A stretch of DNA of 53,585 bases from assembly GCF_013415485.1 (NCBI RefSeq), contig NZ_JACBXS010000025.1:1-53585 (forward strand), in the 5' to 3' direction. A program made the position numbers and the translations under genes. This document shows, piece after piece, positions 9,020-19,582 of the stretch. This DNA is from Rhabdonatronobacter sediminivivens. Its GTDB lineage: Bacteria > Pseudomonadota > Alphaproteobacteria > Rhodobacterales > Rhodobacteraceae. The notes under the pieces are model-generated. The model was not told the DNA's origin and did not search any database. It saw only the letters and a list, made by a program, of their open reading frames with translations. Each line of letters starts with the position of its first letter. The first letter of the stretch is position 1.

Positions 9020-10053
9020 CCAATGACATCAAACCCCTGATCGCCGCCGCCGTCACCCGCCCCCTGACGCGTGAGGAAGCCGAGGCCGCCTTTGCCATCT
9101 TCTTCGAAGGTCAGGCGACCCCGGCGCAGATGGGCGGGTTCCTGATGGCCCTGCGCACCCGTGGCGAAAGCGTGGATGAATATGCCGCGGCCGCCGCAGT
9201 CATGCGGGCGCGCTGCAACAAGGTGCGCGCCCCCGAAGGCGCCATGGATATTGTCGGCACCGGGGGCGATGGCAAGGGCACGCTGAATATCTCGACCGCT
9301 GCGGCCTTTGTGGTGGCGGGCGCCGGGGTGCCGGTGGCCAAGCATGGCAATCGCAACCTGTCGTCGAAATCCGGCGCGGCAGATGCGCTGGGGGCGCTGG
9401 GGATCAATGTCATGGTCGGTGCCGATGTGGTTGAACGCGCCCTGGCCGAGGTTGGCATCGGCTTCATGATGGCCCCCATGCACCACCCGGCCATGCGCCA
9501 TGTCGGCCCCGTGCGGGCCGAGCTGGGCACAAGAACGATCTTCAACATCCTGGGACCGCTGACAAATCCCGCCGGGGTCAAGCGCCAGTTGACGGGTGCG
9601 TTTTCCGCCGATCTGATCCGCCCAATGGCCGAAACCCTGCGCACCCTGGGGTCCGAGGCCGCCTGGCTGGTCCATGGCGGCGATGGCACGGATGAGCTGT
9701 CGATCTCGGCCCCCAGCCGTGTGGCCGCGCTGCAGGACGGTGAGATCACCGAGTTCGATCTGCACCCCGAAGAGGCGGGCCTGCCCGAACATCCGTTCGA
9801 GGCCATCCTGGGCGGCACTCCGGCCGATAACGCCCGCGCCCTGCGTGGGCTGCTGAATCGCGCGCCAGGGGCATACCGCGATGCGGTGCTGCTGAACGCA
9901 GCAGCCGCGCTGGTGATTGCCGGACGCGCGAAGACATTGGCCGAAGGTGCTGATATCGCACGCGAAAGCATAGATTCCGGTGCCGCACTGCATAAGGTGG
10001 AAGCGCTCGCGCGCCTCGCCCCCTCTGACCCCCCGGTAAAGGCGCAATCATGA
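9016..10053 (+). CDS. trpD: Anthranilate phosphoribosyltransferase
   Basis: Transfers phosphoribosyl from PRPP to anthranilate, the second tryptophan step. The 345-residue protein has the family hallmarks [19 protein letters not shown] (PRPP-binding glycine-rich loop), [40 protein letters not shown] and [12 protein letters not shown]. Length is normal. It overlaps trpG by ATGA at its start and trpC by ATGA at its end, so the genes are almost certainly translationally coupled. Confidence 0.96.
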   Translation: MTNDIKPLIAAAVTRPLTREEAEAAFAIFFEGQATPAQMGGFLMALRTRGESVDEYAAAAAVMRARCNKVRAPEGAMDIVGTGGDGKGTLNISTAAAFVVAGAGVPVAKHGNRNLSSKSGAADALGALGINVMVGADVVERALAEVGIGFMMAPMHHPAMRHVGPVRAELGTRTIFNILGPLTNPAGVKRQLTGAFSADLIRPMAETLRTLGSEAAWLVHGGDGTDELSISAPSRVAALQDGEITEFDLHPEEAGLPEHPFEAILGGTPADNARALRGLLNRAPGAYRDAVLLNAAAALVIAGRAKTLAEGADIARESIDSGAALHKVEALARLAPSDPPVKAQS

Positions 10054-10862
10054 GCACCATTCTGGAGAAGATCAAAGCCTACAAGCTGGAAGAGGTCGCC
10101 ACCCGCAAGGCCGCGCGCCCGTTGGCCGATCTTGAGGGCGCCGCCCGCGCCGCCGATGCGCCCCGCGGGTTCGCCGCAGCGCTGGCAAACGCCCAGCGTC
10201 AGGGTTACGGTTTGATTGCCGAGATCAAGAAAGCCAGCCCTTCCAAGGGTTTGATCCGCCCTGATTTCGACCCGCCCGCGCTGGCACAGGCCTATGCCGA
10301 CGGGGGCGCGACCTGTCTGAGCATTCTGACCGATGAACCCTCGTTCCAGGGGGCGGATGACTTCCTGGTGCAGGCCCGCGCCGCCACCGACGTGCCTGTG
10401 CTGCGCAAGGATTTCCTCTATGACCCGTGGCAGGTGGTCGAATCCCGCGCGCTGGGGGCAGATTGCATCCTGATCATCATGGCCAGCGTTTCGGATGCCC
10501 AGGCGATGGAACTGGAGGCCGCGGCGCAGGACTGGGGCATGGATGTTCTGGTTGAGGTGCATGATGACGCCGAACTGGAACGTGCAGCGACCCTCAAATC
10601 GCCGCTTCTGGGAATAAATAACCGTGATCTCAATACGTTCGAGGTAAGCCTTGACACGACCCGAAGGCTTGCACGCCTTGCTCCAGCGGATCGTCTTCTG
10701 GTGGCCGAAAGCGGGCTGAGCACGCCGCAGGACCTGGCCGACATGGCCATTTATGGCGCGCGCTGCTTCCTGATCGGCGAAAGCCTCATGCGCGAGGCCG
10801 ATGTCGCCGCCGCCACTCGGCGCCTGCTGGCCAATCCGCTGACAGCAGAAGGGGGAATGTGA
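10050..10862 (+). CDS. trpC: Indole-3-glycerol phosphate synthase
   Basis: Closes the indole ring from carboxyphenylamino-deoxyribulose phosphate in tryptophan synthesis. The 270-residue TIM barrel contains [47 protein letters not shown] and [14 protein letters not shown], all in expected order. It is a monofunctional TrpC with no TrpF fusion. The start overlaps trpD (ATGA) and the stop shares one base with the moaC start (TGATG). Confidence 0.96.
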   Translation: MSTILEKIKAYKLEEVATRKAARPLADLEGAARAADAPRGFAAALANAQRQGYGLIAEIKKASPSKGLIRPDFDPPALAQAYADGGATCLSILTDEPSFQGADDFLVQARAATDVPVLRKDFLYDPWQVVESRALGADCILIIMASVSDAQAMELEAAAQDWGMDVLVEVHDDAELERAATLKSPLLGINNRDLNTFEVSLDTTRRLARLAPADRLLVAESGLSTPQDLADMAIYGARCFLIGESLMREADVAAATRRLLANPLTAEGGM

Positions 10863-11335
10863 TGGCGCTCACCCATTTCGATTCCGACGGCCACGCGCAT
10901 ATGGTTGATGTGTCCGAAAAGGACGTGACCGCGCGGGTGGCCATCGCCGAAGGCAGCGTCATCATGCGGCCGGAAACCCTTGCGCTGGTGACTGAGGGGC
11001 GGGCGAAGAAGGGCGATGTGCTGGGGGTTGCCCGGCTGGCCGGGATCATGGGGGCCAAGCGCTGTGCGGATCTGATCCCGCTGTGCCATCCGCTGCCGAT
11101 TACGAAAGTGTCGCTGGACCTGACCCCGGATGTGGCGCTCCCCGGTGTCCGCCTGCGCGCCGAGGTCCGCACCACCGGCCAGACGGGTGTGGAAATGGAG
11201 GCCCTGACCGCGGTCAGCGTTGCCGCGCTGACAGTGTATGACATGCTCAAGGCCGCCGAGAAATCCATGCGCATAACCGAGATCGCTGTGACGCTGAAGG
11301 ATGGCGGAAAATCAGGGCGTTACGAGGCGCGTTGA
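10862..11335 (+). CDS. moaC: Cyclic pyranopterin monophosphate synthase
   Basis: Second step of molybdenum-cofactor synthesis, converting the MoaA product to cyclic pyranopterin monophosphate. The 157-residue protein shows [37 protein letters not shown] and [14 protein letters not shown], the family signatures with the conserved catalytic residues. The ATG at 10862 overlaps the trpC stop; an in-frame GTG at 10859 would add only one residue. Linkage of moaC-moeA to the trp genes and lexA is typical of Rhodobacteraceae. Confidence 0.95.
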   Translation: MALTHFDSDGHAHMVDVSEKDVTARVAIAEGSVIMRPETLALVTEGRAKKGDVLGVARLAGIMGAKRCADLIPLCHPLPITKVSLDLTPDVALPGVRLRAEVRTTGQTGVEMEALTAVSVAALTVYDMLKAAEKSMRITEIAVTLKDGGKSGRYEAR

Positions 11336-11348
11336 AGTCAGGACAAGA

Positions 11349-12539
11349 ATGATCACCGTTGACGAAGCGCTTGCCCGCATATTCGCCCTTGTATCGCCGG
11401 TGGGGACGGAACCGATTGGCCTGATCGAGGCCGACGGGCGCGTCTTGCGCGCTCCGGTACGTGCCGGACGGGACCAGCCGCCCTTTGCGGCGTCGGCCAT
11501 GGATGGCTACGCGGTCTGCGGTGACCTGCGCACGGGAACGGTGCTGCGGGTCATCGGCGAGGCGGTTGCCGGACGGGGCTTTGCGGGAAAGCTCCATCCG
11601 GGTGAAGCGGTGCGGATCTTTACCGGCGCGCCCGTGCCGGAGGGCGCCGATCGCGTTGTGATCCAGGAGGACATGCAGGCCGGTGATGGTACGGCAACGA
11701 TGCTGCGCGATCCTTCGCGCAACATGCACATCCGCCCGCAATCCATTGATTTTTCGTGCGGAGACACGGTTTCAGCGCCGCGTCGGCTGCGCCCCGTCGA
11801 TCTGGCGCTTCTTGCGGCCATGAACGTCCCGCAGCTTCAGGTCAGTCGCAGGCCGGTGGTGGCCTTCATTGCCACGGGGGATGAGCTGGTAATGCCGGGC
11901 GAGGACCCCGGCGCGGAGCAGATCATCGCCTCGAACATCTTTGCCCTGGCGGCCATGGCCCGCGCCGAAGGGGCCGAGGCCCGCATCCTGCCCATTGCCC
12001 GCGACACCGAGGACCGCCTGCGCACTGTCCTGGAACTGGCCGCCGGTGCGGACATGATCGTGACCATCGGCGGCGCTTCGGTGGGGGACCATGACCTGGT
12101 GAGCAAGGTGACCGATGCCATGGGCGCCGAGCGGTCTTTCTACAAGATCGCCATGCGCCCCGGAAAGCCCTTGATGGCCGGAAAGCTGGGCGAGTCCCTG
12201 TTGCTGTGTCTGCCGGGAAATCCCGTTTCTTCAATTGTCTGTGGTCATCTGTTCATGTTGCCTGTGCTGCGCGCCATGCTGGGTCTGGGCAGTTGGCCTG
12301 CGCCCACGCGCACGGCGCGGCTGGGATGTGACGTGGCGGCCAACGGCCCGCGCGCCCATTACATGCGCGCGCGATTGCACCCCGGTGAAGCTGATCCACA
12401 GATTACCCCATTTGCCAATCAGGACAGCGCGGTGATCAGCCTGTTGGCGGAAGCGGATGCGCTTTTGCTGCGTCCCGCCGGGGACGGCGCACAACCCAAG
12501 GGTGCGCCGGTCCGCTATATTCCACTTCATGCTGGTTGA
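11349..12539 (+). CDS. moeA: Molybdopterin molybdotransferase
   Basis: Inserts molybdate into adenylylated molybdopterin. The 396-residue protein has the MoeA landmarks ASAMDGYAV, GEAVRIFTGAPVPEGAD, IATGDELVMPGE, ASNIFALAAM, VTIGGASVGDHDL, RPGKPLMAGKL and LPGNPVSSIVC. An in-frame start at 11301 lies inside moaC and has no family support, so 11349 (MITVDEALARIFAL) is chosen. Its last bases contain the -35 element of the lexA promoter. Confidence 0.94.
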   Translation: MITVDEALARIFALVSPVGTEPIGLIEADGRVLRAPVRAGRDQPPFAASAMDGYAVCGDLRTGTVLRVIGEAVAGRGFAGKLHPGEAVRIFTGAPVPEGADRVVIQEDMQAGDGTATMLRDPSRNMHIRPQSIDFSCGDTVSAPRRLRPVDLALLAAMNVPQLQVSRRPVVAFIATGDELVMPGEDPGAEQIIASNIFALAAMARAEGAEARILPIARDTEDRLRTVLELAAGADMIVTIGGASVGDHDLVSKVTDAMGAERSFYKIAMRPGKPLMAGKLGESLLLCLPGNPVSSIVCGHLFMLPVLRAMLGLGSWPAPTRTARLGCDVAANGPRAHYMRARLHPGEADPQITPFANQDSAVISLLAEADALLLRPAGDGAQPKGAPVRYIPLHAG

Positions 12540-12564
12540 CACATAGCACGAACACAGATAGAAC
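12536..12564 (+). promoter_or_regulatory. lexA promoter with LexA operator (SOS box)
   Basis: A -35 TTGACA (12536-12541, overlapping the moeA stop) is followed after 17 bp by a -10-like TAGAAC (12559-12564). The sequence GAAC-ACAGATA-GAAC at 12550-12564 exactly fits the alphaproteobacterial LexA box (GAAC-N7-GAAC, equivalent to GTTC-N7-GTTC) and overlaps the -10. This is the expected architecture for LexA autorepression, relieved during DNA damage. Confidence 0.85.
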
Positions 12565-12606
12565 GTTTGCGGAATATCAGTGCTGTGCAGCCGCGCGGGG
12601 GGTTAC

Positions 12607-13299
12607 ATGCTGACACGCAAGCAGGTCGAACTTCTGTCCTTGATCAACGAACGCATGCAGGCGGATGGGGTTGCTCCCTCATTCGACGAAATGAAGGACG
12701 CGCTCAATCTGAGGTCCAAGTCCGGGATACACCGCCTGATCACGGCGCTGGAAGAGCGTGGGTTCATCCGTCGTCTGCCGCACCGGGCGCGGGCGATCGA
12801 GGTGTTGAAACTGCCTGAGAAGATGGCGCGGTCCGAGCCGCTGAGCGTGATTCAGGGCGGTGCGCGTGCTGCGCCCCCTCGGCCAGCGGGGGGCATGGCT
12901 GTGCAATCCGCCGGCGCGATGGAGGTGCCCTTGATGGGCCGGATCGCTGCCGGCACGCCGATTGAGGCGATCAGCGAGGTGGCCAACCATATCGGCGTGC
13001 CGGGCGCGATGATCTCGTCCAGATCCAAGCACTACGCGCTGGAGGTGCAGGGCGATTCGATGATCGATCTGGGCATCAACGACGGGGATATCGTGGTGAT
13101 CCGGGAGCAGTCCACCGCAGAGAATGGCGATATTGTCGTGGCGCTGGTCGATGGGCATGAGGCAACGCTCAAGCGGTTTCGTCGCACCAAGGGCATGATT
13201 GCGCTAGAGGCTGCGAACCCGGCCTATGAAACGCGGGTGTTGCGCGATGATCAGGTCAATGTGCAGGGGCGACTTGTCGGGTTGATCCGGAGCTATTGA
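12607..13299 (+). CDS. lexA: SOS regulator LexA, self-cleaving repressor
   Basis: Represses DNA-damage genes and is inactivated by RecA-stimulated self-cleavage. The 230-residue protein begins [17 protein letters not shown]. It has an N-terminal winged helix (recognition helix around residues 35-49, [15 protein letters not shown]) and a C-terminal S24 peptidase domain. The cleavage site is A115-G116 (RIAAGTPIE), the nucleophile S151 (GDSMIDLG) and the general base K189 (HEATLKRF). An upstream in-frame start at 12580 is rejected because MLTRKQ is the conserved N-terminus in relatives. Its own LexA box lies 42 bp before the start. Confidence 0.97.
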   Translation: MLTRKQVELLSLINERMQADGVAPSFDEMKDALNLRSKSGIHRLITALEERGFIRRLPHRARAIEVLKLPEKMARSEPLSVIQGGARAAPPRPAGGMAVQSAGAMEVPLMGRIAAGTPIEAISEVANHIGVPGAMISSRSKHYALEVQGDSMIDLGINDGDIVVIREQSTAENGDIVVALVDGHEATLKRFRRTKGMIALEAANPAYETRVLRDDQVNVQGRLVGLIRSY

Positions 13300-13627
13300 G
13301 CCTTGCGGCAGACTTGTCGCGGCGGTCTCTGGTTCCGGAACCGGGGATCCTGCGAATGGACGGTTCGTGCATGTGTGTTCGGGCAGGGTAAACAGGGCAG
13401 CGGCATCGGTGCCGATGATCTTCAACGGTCCAGGGGCTGACCCGTTCGGATGCGCCGCGTTGGGCGCGGGTGGCTGCCGTGTCATAAGTGTGCGCCTTGC
13501 GGTGCCGCGGGTCCGCAAGCGATGGCCGAGGAGGCACCGGCCATGTCTGACCCGGCCTGCGACGTGGCGCATCTGAGCGTTTTCGGTGCCTGCTGGACCG
13601 GGGCGTGTGCCTCTTGGGCGTCGGACG
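13300..13627. other. Convergent lexA-argE intergenic region, no gene seen
   Basis: This region of 328 bases lies between the convergent lexA and argE genes. It contains a short perfect palindrome (GGTTCCGGAACC, 13331-13342) just past lexA that could form a small hairpin, but no T-tract follows. Open frames on both strands show no recognisable domain or ribosome binding site, and I do not call a gene. Confidence 0.5.
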
Positions 13628-14791
13628 CTATGCCGTCATCTCGGCCAGCAGCCGGTCCAGAAAGGCGGCGCCGGCTTTGAACTGGTCGATTTCGATGAAT
13701 TCATCGGGCTGATGGGCCTGGGCAATATCACCGGGTCCGCAAACGACAGTGGAGTATCCCTGTGCCTGAAACTGGCCGCCTTCGGTGCCGTAGCTGACCA
13801 CGTGACTGCCGTTGTCGCCGCTCAGCCGCCGGGTGCGTTCTTCGGCCCTGCCACCGCGTTCGGGGCGCAGGGGGGGAAGGGCGAAATATCGGTCCAGATG
13901 GATGGCAGCCTCGGGGCGGATGGCCTTCATGTCGGCTTCGATCCGCGCGACCTCGGCCTCGAATGCGGCGCACCAGGTTTCAGGGTCGTCGCCGGGGACG
14001 ACGCGAAAGCTCAGAGAGAAATGGCAGTCCCTGGCAGTGATGTTATGGGCCGTGCCGCCCGCAATTGTGCCCACATGCAGCGTGGTCCAGGGCGGATCAA
14101 ATGCGGCGGCCAGCGGGCCGGGCGTGGCGCGGGCATTTTCGGCGTTGCGCTCGTTGGCCCATTGGATCAGGCGCGCGGCCTCCATGACCGCGCTGACCCC
14201 GCGATGCAGGATCGATGAATGCACCTCAAACCCGCGCATGTGCACGCGGTAACCGGTGCCGCCCTTGTGGCCGGTGACCACCCGCAGGGTTGTCGGCTCA
14301 CCCACGATCACGGCCTCGGCGCGGGGCAGGGTGTCGACCATGGCGTGGATCAGATCGACCACGGCCATGCAGCCCACTTCCTCGTCATAGGAGAGCGCCA
14401 GTTGCAGCGGGCGGCTCAGGTCCATGCCGCGGGCCTGGACCATGGCGGCGATGGCCAGCGCAACAAAGCCCTTCATGTCGCAGGTGCCACGTCCATAGAG
14501 CCGCCCGTCGCGTTCGGTCACCTGCCACGGGTCGGTGGTCCAGTCCTGCCCATCCACGGGCACCACATCGGTGTGCCCGGAGAGGATCAGCCCGCCGGGC
14601 ACATCCGGGCCGACCTGCGCGAAGAGATGCGCCTTGGTTCCGCAAGGCGAGGGGACGCGGGTTGCGCCGATGCCGTGTTCGGCCAGATAGCCTTCGACCC
14701 AGTCGATCAGGGGCAGGTTGCTGTCACGGCTGACGGATGGAAAGGCCACCAGGCGGTCCAGGATATCGCGGGCGCTGAGTGTTTGGGGCAT
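13628..14791 (-). CDS. argE: Acetylornithine deacetylase (M20A family)
   Basis: Hydrolyses N-acetylornithine to ornithine in arginine synthesis. The 387-residue M20 metallopeptidase-fold enzyme shows the first metal ligand in LSGHTDVVPVDGQDW, the bridging Asp in YGRGTCDMKGFVALA, the catalytic Glu pair in LSYDEEVGCMAV, and a dimerisation domain with GGTAHNITARDCHFSLSFR. Related succinyl-diaminopimelate desuccinylases share the fold, but the CDMKGF pattern and length favour ArgE. It leads a minus-strand cluster boundary, with the ABHD10-like gene ending 30 bases upstream of its start. Confidence 0.9.
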   Translation of the reverse strand: MPQTLSARDILDRLVAFPSVSRDSNLPLIDWVEGYLAEHGIGATRVPSPCGTKAHLFAQVGPDVPGGLILSGHTDVVPVDGQDWTTDPWQVTERDGRLYGRGTCDMKGFVALAIAAMVQARGMDLSRPLQLALSYDEEVGCMAVVDLIHAMVDTLPRAEAVIVGEPTTLRVVTGHKGGTGYRVHMRGFEVHSSILHRGVSAVMEAARLIQWANERNAENARATPGPLAAAFDPPWTTLHVGTIAGGTAHNITARDCHFSLSFRVVPGDDPETWCAAFEAEVARIEADMKAIRPEAAIHLDRYFALPPLRPERGGRAEERTRRLSGDNGSHVVSYGTEGGQFQAQGYSTVVCGPGDIAQAHQPDEFIEIDQFKAGAAFLDRLLAEMTA

Positions 14792-14821
14792 CTGCCCTCC
14801 GGTTCTGGGCGGCGCCTTGGG

Positions 14822-15565
14822 TCAGGTCCCGGGCAGCGCGACAATGGTTTCGGTGATCAGTTCCAGGCAATCGAGTGTGGAAAAGCGGTGATCCGCGCCC
14901 TTGACCAGCGTCAGCCGCAGATCGGCGCAGGTGGCGTGTTCCATCAGCCGCAGCCCCACCGCCACCGGGACATCCGTATCGGCGGTTCCGTGCAGCAGCC
15001 GCACCGGAAAGGGCAGGGCCAGAGGATGGCGCAACACCAGGTTCTGGCGCCCGTCCTCGATCATGCGGCGGGTGACGATGTAGCCGTCGTCGGAATAGTC
15101 CGAGGGCACCATGAAGAAGCCTTCGTGGATCAGTTGCGCGCGCTGTGCGTCCGAGGCATCGGCCCACATGCTGTCCTCGGTGAAGTCCGGCGCGGCGGCG
15201 ATGCCGACGATCCCGGTGATGCGCTCGGGGATCGCGCGCGCCATCAGCAGCGAAATCCAGCCGCCCATCGAAGACCCCACCAGCACCTGCGGCCCCTCGG
15301 TCAGGGTGGTGATGGCCTGTTGCGCATCCTCGGCCCAGTCGCCGATGCAGCCATCCTCGAACCGTTCCGAGCTTTCGCCATGGCCGGAATAGTCGAAGCG
15401 CAGAAAGGCGCGGCCCTGCGTGCGGGCCCAGGCCTCCAGATGCACGGCCTTGGTGCCGGTCATGTCCGACACCAGCCCGCCCAGGAACACCACGCCCGGG
15501 CCGCGCCCCGGCGTGCGGTTATAGGCGATGCGCCGCCCCTGCGGGGTTTCCAGAAATTCGGTCAT
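14822..15565 (-). CDS. ABHD10-like alpha/beta hydrolase (acyl esterase/thioesterase)
   Basis: The 247-residue cytosolic protein has the alpha/beta hydrolase triad: S99 in VGSSMGGW, D197 in HGTADTDVPV and H225 in KGADHRFS. The motifs FDYSGHGESSERFEDGCIGDW are typical of the ABHD10 group, whose eukaryotic members de-acylate mitochondrial proteins or hydrolyse acyl glucuronides. The bacterial substrate is unknown. Its start overlaps the stop of the MFS gene by four bases, so the two are probably co-transcribed. Confidence 0.75.
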   Translation of the reverse strand: MTEFLETPQGRRIAYNRTPGRGPGVVFLGGLVSDMTGTKAVHLEAWARTQGRAFLRFDYSGHGESSERFEDGCIGDWAEDAQQAITTLTEGPQVLVGSSMGGWISLLMARAIPERITGIVGIAAAPDFTEDSMWADASDAQRAQLIHEGFFMVPSDYSDDGYIVTRRMIEDGRQNLVLRHPLALPFPVRLLHGTADTDVPVAVGLRLMEHATCADLRLTLVKGADHRFSTLDCLELITETIVALPGT

Positions 15566-16869
15566 TCCGCGCCCAGCTCCTTCAGTCCATATGCCACCCA
15601 GGCGCCCGCCAGCGCCATCGCCGCGAACAGCGCCAGCGTGACCTGCGCGCCAAACGCCCCGGCAATGGCGCCAAAGACGCCGCTGGCCAGCAAGATCACC
15701 CCGATCACGGTGTTCGCAATGGCGGTATAGACGGCGCGACGCTCGGCGCCAACCATATCCACCAGATAGGTGGACCGCCCCAGCCGCACGCCCTGATGCG
15801 CCACCATGATCCAGAACAGCGCCAGTGGCATGGCCCAGAGCGTTCCGGCCAGCCCCATGGCCCAGAAACCCAGCGTCAGCGCCATGCCCGCCGCGCCGCT
15901 GATCCCCGTCCAGATCAGCACCCGGCGCGAGGATCTGTCCGCCAGCCGCCCCCAGACATAGCCTGAAAGCAACCCGGCCAGCGCCGAGGCCAGCACCAGC
16001 GTGCCCAGCCCCTCAAGTGCGGCGCCGGCTTCGCCCGCGGCCAGCACCACCAGCCAGGGCGGGGCCAGCGCGGTGGCGGTCAGCAGTCCGCGCGCGGTGA
16101 TGAAGCGCGCCAGTTGCGGATCCTCGCGCAGGTAGCGCAGGTTGGCTATGGCGGCCTGCCATCCATTGGCGCCGCCATCGGAAGCGCCCGCATCCTCGGC
16201 CAGCCCGGCAAAGATCACCCCCGCCAGCACCCAGGCCCCCGCCGCCAGCGCAAGCGCGCCCAGCACCACCGCAAAACGCGCCTCCGAGAACACGATCAGC
16301 ACCAGCGCAAAGCCGATCACCACCACCGAAGACCAGGACGCCGCCAGCCCCGTCACCGTCCCGCGCTGGCCCTTGTCGATGGTCTTGCCCAGCACGTCCT
16401 TGTAGGCGACCGAGGCGACCGAGCGTGACAGCGCCAGCACCGCCAGCCCCGCCAGGATCACCAGCCCCGCGGCCAGCCCTTCCAGCAGCAGCGCCGCCAG
16501 CAGGATGATCGCCGCGCCCGCGCCCTGACCCAGCGCCGCCCCGGCCCACGCCCATTTGCGCCGCGCCATCGCCCGGATGCGCGCCGCGGTGAACAGTTGC
16601 GGCAACAGCGAACCGGCCTCGCGGATCGGGACCAGCAGCCCCACCAGCGCGGCAGGGGCGCCCAGATGTGTCATCAGCCAGGACAGCACCAGCTTGGGGT
16701 CAGACAGCCCGTCGGCGGCCTTGGACAGCCCCAGCGCCCCGGCATGGCGCAGGAAGTTCTGCGGCTGCGCATTGCAGGCCTCGTCGGAAATGTCACGGCA
16801 GACGCGGCCATCATCCTCGGCGGCCAGCGTTTCGTATGCCAGCCGGACGGCTGCGCGGGGTTCAGGCAT
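15562..16869 (-). CDS. MFS-type transporter
   Basis: A 435-residue inner-membrane protein with about ten to twelve hydrophobic segments starting near residue 65 ([22 protein letters not shown]). It has major-facilitator features such as [15 protein letters not shown] in a cytoplasmic loop. An approximately 60-residue hydrophilic N-terminus ([20 protein letters not shown]) precedes the first helix and is longer than usual. The start at 16869 is chosen over an upstream frame extension that would run to the thrS start, because MPEPRAA begins just after the divergent promoter gap. The substrate is unknown. It is divergent from thrS and coupled to the ABHD10-like hydrolase. Confidence 0.78.
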   Translation of the reverse strand: MPEPRAAVRLAYETLAAEDDGRVCRDISDEACNAQPQNFLRHAGALGLSKAADGLSDPKLVLSWLMTHLGAPAALVGLLVPIREAGSLLPQLFTAARIRAMARRKWAWAGAALGQGAGAAIILLAALLLEGLAAGLVILAGLAVLALSRSVASVAYKDVLGKTIDKGQRGTVTGLAASWSSVVVIGFALVLIVFSEARFAVVLGALALAAGAWVLAGVIFAGLAEDAGASDGGANGWQAAIANLRYLREDPQLARFITARGLLTATALAPPWLVVLAAGEAGAALEGLGTLVLASALAGLLSGYVWGRLADRSSRRVLIWTGISGAAGMALTLGFWAMGLAGTLWAMPLALFWIMVAHQGVRLGRSTYLVDMVGAERRAVYTAIANTVIGVILLASGVFGAIAGAFGAQVTLALFAAMALAGAWVAYGLKELGAE

Positions 16870-17012
16870 GGGCGACTCCGGTTGATGCGGCGAGGATAGC
16901 GAAGTTTTCCAACGTGGCCAGCTTGACTTTCGTTCCCCGCCCAGCGAAACCCACGCCCGACATAACCCGCAACCGGGCGTTCCGTGGGCGCCAAAATGAC
17001 GAGGACCGGCCA

Positions 17013-18965
17013 ATGGCCCAGATCTCCCTGACCTTCCCCGATGGCAATGCGCGCAGCTTCGACGCCGGTGTGACCCCGGCCGAGGTGGCCGAGAGCATCT
17101 CGAAATCGCTGGGCAAGAAGGCGATTTCGGCCACCGTCAACGGCGCGCATTGGGATCTGCAATGGCCGATTGACACGGATGCCTCCATCGCCATTCACAC
17201 CATGGCCGATGACGCGCCTGCGCTGGAACTGATCCGCCATGACCTGGCCCATATCATGGCCCGCGCCGTGCAGGAGATCTGGCCCGATGTCAAAGTCACC
17301 ATCGGCCCGGTGCGCGACAAGGGCTGGTTCTATGACTTCGACCGCGCCGAGCCCTTCGTCCCCGAGGATCTGGCGAAGATCGAGGCGCGGATGCGCGAGA
17401 TCATCAACGCCCGCGAACCGGTCACCACCGAGGTCTGGGACCGCCCCCGCGCCATCGCGCATTATTCGGCGGTGGGGGAGCCCTTCAAGCTGGAACTGAT
17501 CGAGCGCATCCCCGAGGGCGAGCCCCTGCGCATGTATTGGCACGGGGATTGGCAGGATCTCTGCCGCGGCCCGCATTTGCAACACACCGGCCAGGTGCCC
17601 GCCGATGCGTTCAAGCTGATGTCCATCGCCGGGGCCTATTGGCTGGGGGACAACACGCGGCCGATGTTGCAGCGCATCTATGGCGTGGCCTTCAAGGACC
17701 GCAAGGATCTGAAGGCCCATCTGACCATGCTGGAGGAGGCCGCCAAGCGCGACCATCGCAGGCTTGGCCGCGAGATGGAACTTTTCCACCTGCAGGAAGA
17801 GGCGCCGGGCCAGATATTCTGGCACCCCAATGGCTGGATGCTTTACACCACGCTGCAGGATTACATGCGCCGCCAGCAACGCCGTGGCGGCTACGTCGAG
17901 GTGAACACCCCCCAGGTCGTCAACCGCAAGCTGTGGGAAGAAAGCGGCCATTGGGAGAATTATCAGGAGCATATGTTCATCGTCGAAGTGGACGAGGACC
18001 ATGCGCGCGAAAAATCCATCAACGCGCTCAAGCCGATGAACTGCCCCTGCCATGTGCAAGTGTTCAATCAGGGGCTGAAAAGCTATCGCGACCTGCCGTT
18101 GCGGATGGCCGAATTCGGGTCCTGCAACCGCTATGAGCCGAGCGGAGCCCTGCACGGGATCATGCGGGTGCGGGGGTTCACGCAGGATGACGCCCATATC
18201 TTCTGCACCGAGGCCCAGATAGAGCCGGAATCGCGCCGCTTCATCGAATTCCTGTCAGGCATCTACGCCGATCTGGGGTTCGAGTCCTGGCGCATCAAGC
18301 TGTCGACCCGGCCGGAAAAGCGCATCGGGTCCGAGGAAAGCTGGGATCATGCCGAGGCGGCGCTGGCCAATGCCGTGGTGGCGGCGGGCCACAGCTATGA
18401 GATATTCGAGGGTGAGGGTGCGTTCTATGGCCCCAAGCTTGAATTCGTGCTGACCGACGCTATCGGGCGTGATTGGCAGTGTGGCACGCTACAGGTGGAC
18501 CCGAACCTGCCCGAGCGGCTGGACGCGACCTATATCGGTGCAGATGGCGCGAAACATCGCCCCGTGATGCTGCACCGTGCGGTGCTGGGGTCGTTCGAGC
18601 GGTTCATCGGCATGTTGATCGAGAATTTCTCGGGCCGTCTGCCGCTATGGCTGGCGCCGCGTCAGGTGGTGGTGGCCTCGATCGTATCCGCCGCCGATGA
18701 CTATTGCCGTGATGTGGTGGCGGCGCTGCAGGCCGCCGGGATCCGGGCCGAGCTGGACCTGCGCAACGAGAAGATCAATTACAAGGTCCGTGAGCATTCG
18801 GTGGGCAAGGTGCCGGTGATCCTGGCCATCGGCGCGCGCGAGGTCGAGGAGCGGACGGTATCTGTCCGGCGTCTGGGCGAGAACCGGACCGAGACCCGAA
18901 GCCTGGACGCGCTGATCCCTGACCTGTCCCAGGAAGCCACGCCACCCGATCAGCGCGGGACATGA
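17013..18965 (+). CDS. thrS: Threonyl-tRNA synthetase
   Basis: Charges tRNA-Thr. The 650-residue class II synthetase has an N-terminal TGS domain ([19 protein letters not shown]), the editing domain with the [13 protein letters not shown] zinc/His motif, and the catalytic core with [10 protein letters not shown] (zinc Cys), [20 protein letters not shown] (motif 2 area) and [17 protein letters not shown] (motif 3). A C-terminal anticodon-binding domain follows ([14 protein letters not shown]). Length is close to the E. coli enzyme. GAGGA precedes the ATG. The stop overlaps the next gene by four bases. Confidence 0.97.
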   Translation: MAQISLTFPDGNARSFDAGVTPAEVAESISKSLGKKAISATVNGAHWDLQWPIDTDASIAIHTMADDAPALELIRHDLAHIMARAVQEIWPDVKVTIGPVRDKGWFYDFDRAEPFVPEDLAKIEARMREIINAREPVTTEVWDRPRAIAHYSAVGEPFKLELIERIPEGEPLRMYWHGDWQDLCRGPHLQHTGQVPADAFKLMSIAGAYWLGDNTRPMLQRIYGVAFKDRKDLKAHLTMLEEAAKRDHRRLGREMELFHLQEEAPGQIFWHPNGWMLYTTLQDYMRRQQRRGGYVEVNTPQVVNRKLWEESGHWENYQEHMFIVEVDEDHAREKSINALKPMNCPCHVQVFNQGLKSYRDLPLRMAEFGSCNRYEPSGALHGIMRVRGFTQDDAHIFCTEAQIEPESRRFIEFLSGIYADLGFESWRIKLSTRPEKRIGSEESWDHAEAALANAVVAAGHSYEIFEGEGAFYGPKLEFVLTDAIGRDWQCGTLQVDPNLPERLDATYIGADGAKHRPVMLHRAVLGSFERFIGMLIENFSGRLPLWLAPRQVVVASIVSAADDYCRDVVAALQAAGIRAELDLRNEKINYKVREHSVGKVPVILAIGAREVEERTVSVRRLGENRTETRSLDALIPDLSQEATPPDQRGT

Positions 18966-19462
18966 CCGCGCTGGACGCAACCGCGCTGCTGGCGGCCGAA
19001 CGCTGGCTGCGGTTCCACGATCTGCGCGCGGGGCCGGGATTCGGCGCGGTGACGCTTTGGGTCGATGCTGCCGAACCCTCCGAGGACATGGTGCCGCTGG
19101 GCAGTGGCAGCGCGCGGATCGACCGGATCATCGGGCCTGTTCAGGCGATCGAACCCGGTCTGGACAGCCTGCGCTACCAGATCGTGTTCCGCGATTGCGT
19201 GGCCTGGGGCTGGCGCGATGAAAGCTATGCGCTGCCCGAGGAAGGCGAGGATACCGGCACGGCGTTGCGGCGCTACACGGTCTCGCATTTTCTGGAGTAT
19301 GCGCGGCGGGCGGGCTTTTCCGAAGGCATGACCGAACACCCGATGGAGCATTTCTCGGTGGTGACGCTGGATGCGATTCTGGATGTGTTGTGCCCCGAGG
19401 CGCCCGAGGTCACGGCCCGGCTGATCCGCCATGATGACGATGGCCACCGGCAGGAACCCTGA
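18962..19462 (+). CDS. Unknown protein translationally coupled to thrS
   Basis: A 166-residue acidic, soluble protein with no signal peptide, membrane segment or motif that I recognise. Its start overlaps the thrS stop (ATGA), so it is expressed with the synthetase. The sequence reads like a compact globular domain ([47 protein letters not shown]). No function is proposed. The gene is convergent with xerD across repeat copy D. Confidence 0.75.
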   Translation: MTALDATALLAAERWLRFHDLRAGPGFGAVTLWVDAAEPSEDMVPLGSGSARIDRIIGPVQAIEPGLDSLRYQIVFRDCVAWGWRDESYALPEEGEDTGTALRRYTVSHFLEYARRAGFSEGMTEHPMEHFSVVTLDAILDVLCPEAPEVTARLIRHDDDGHRQEP

Positions 19463-19493
19463 CGCGGGTTTCGCCGCAGGTTGCTGCCGCAAA

Positions 19494-19564
19494 AGCGCCC
19501 CCGAGCCGCGCCCACCCACCCACCCTGCGCATCTCGGGGGCGCTGGCCCGGCATGGGCCGGGCC
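19494..19564 (-). repeat. Two-hairpin G-quadruplex repeat, copy D
   Basis: Hairpin 1 arms AGCGCCCCCGAG (19494-19505) and CTCGGGGGCGCT (19533-19544) enclose the C-rich loop (complement GGGTGGGTGGGTGGG). Hairpin 2 follows at once: GGCCCGGC (19545-19552) and GCCGGGCC (19557-19564). It lies between convergent genes; the G-rich strand is minus, downstream of xerD. Confidence 0.85.
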
Positions 19565-19582
19565 CGGGTCAGTCCGGTTGTG

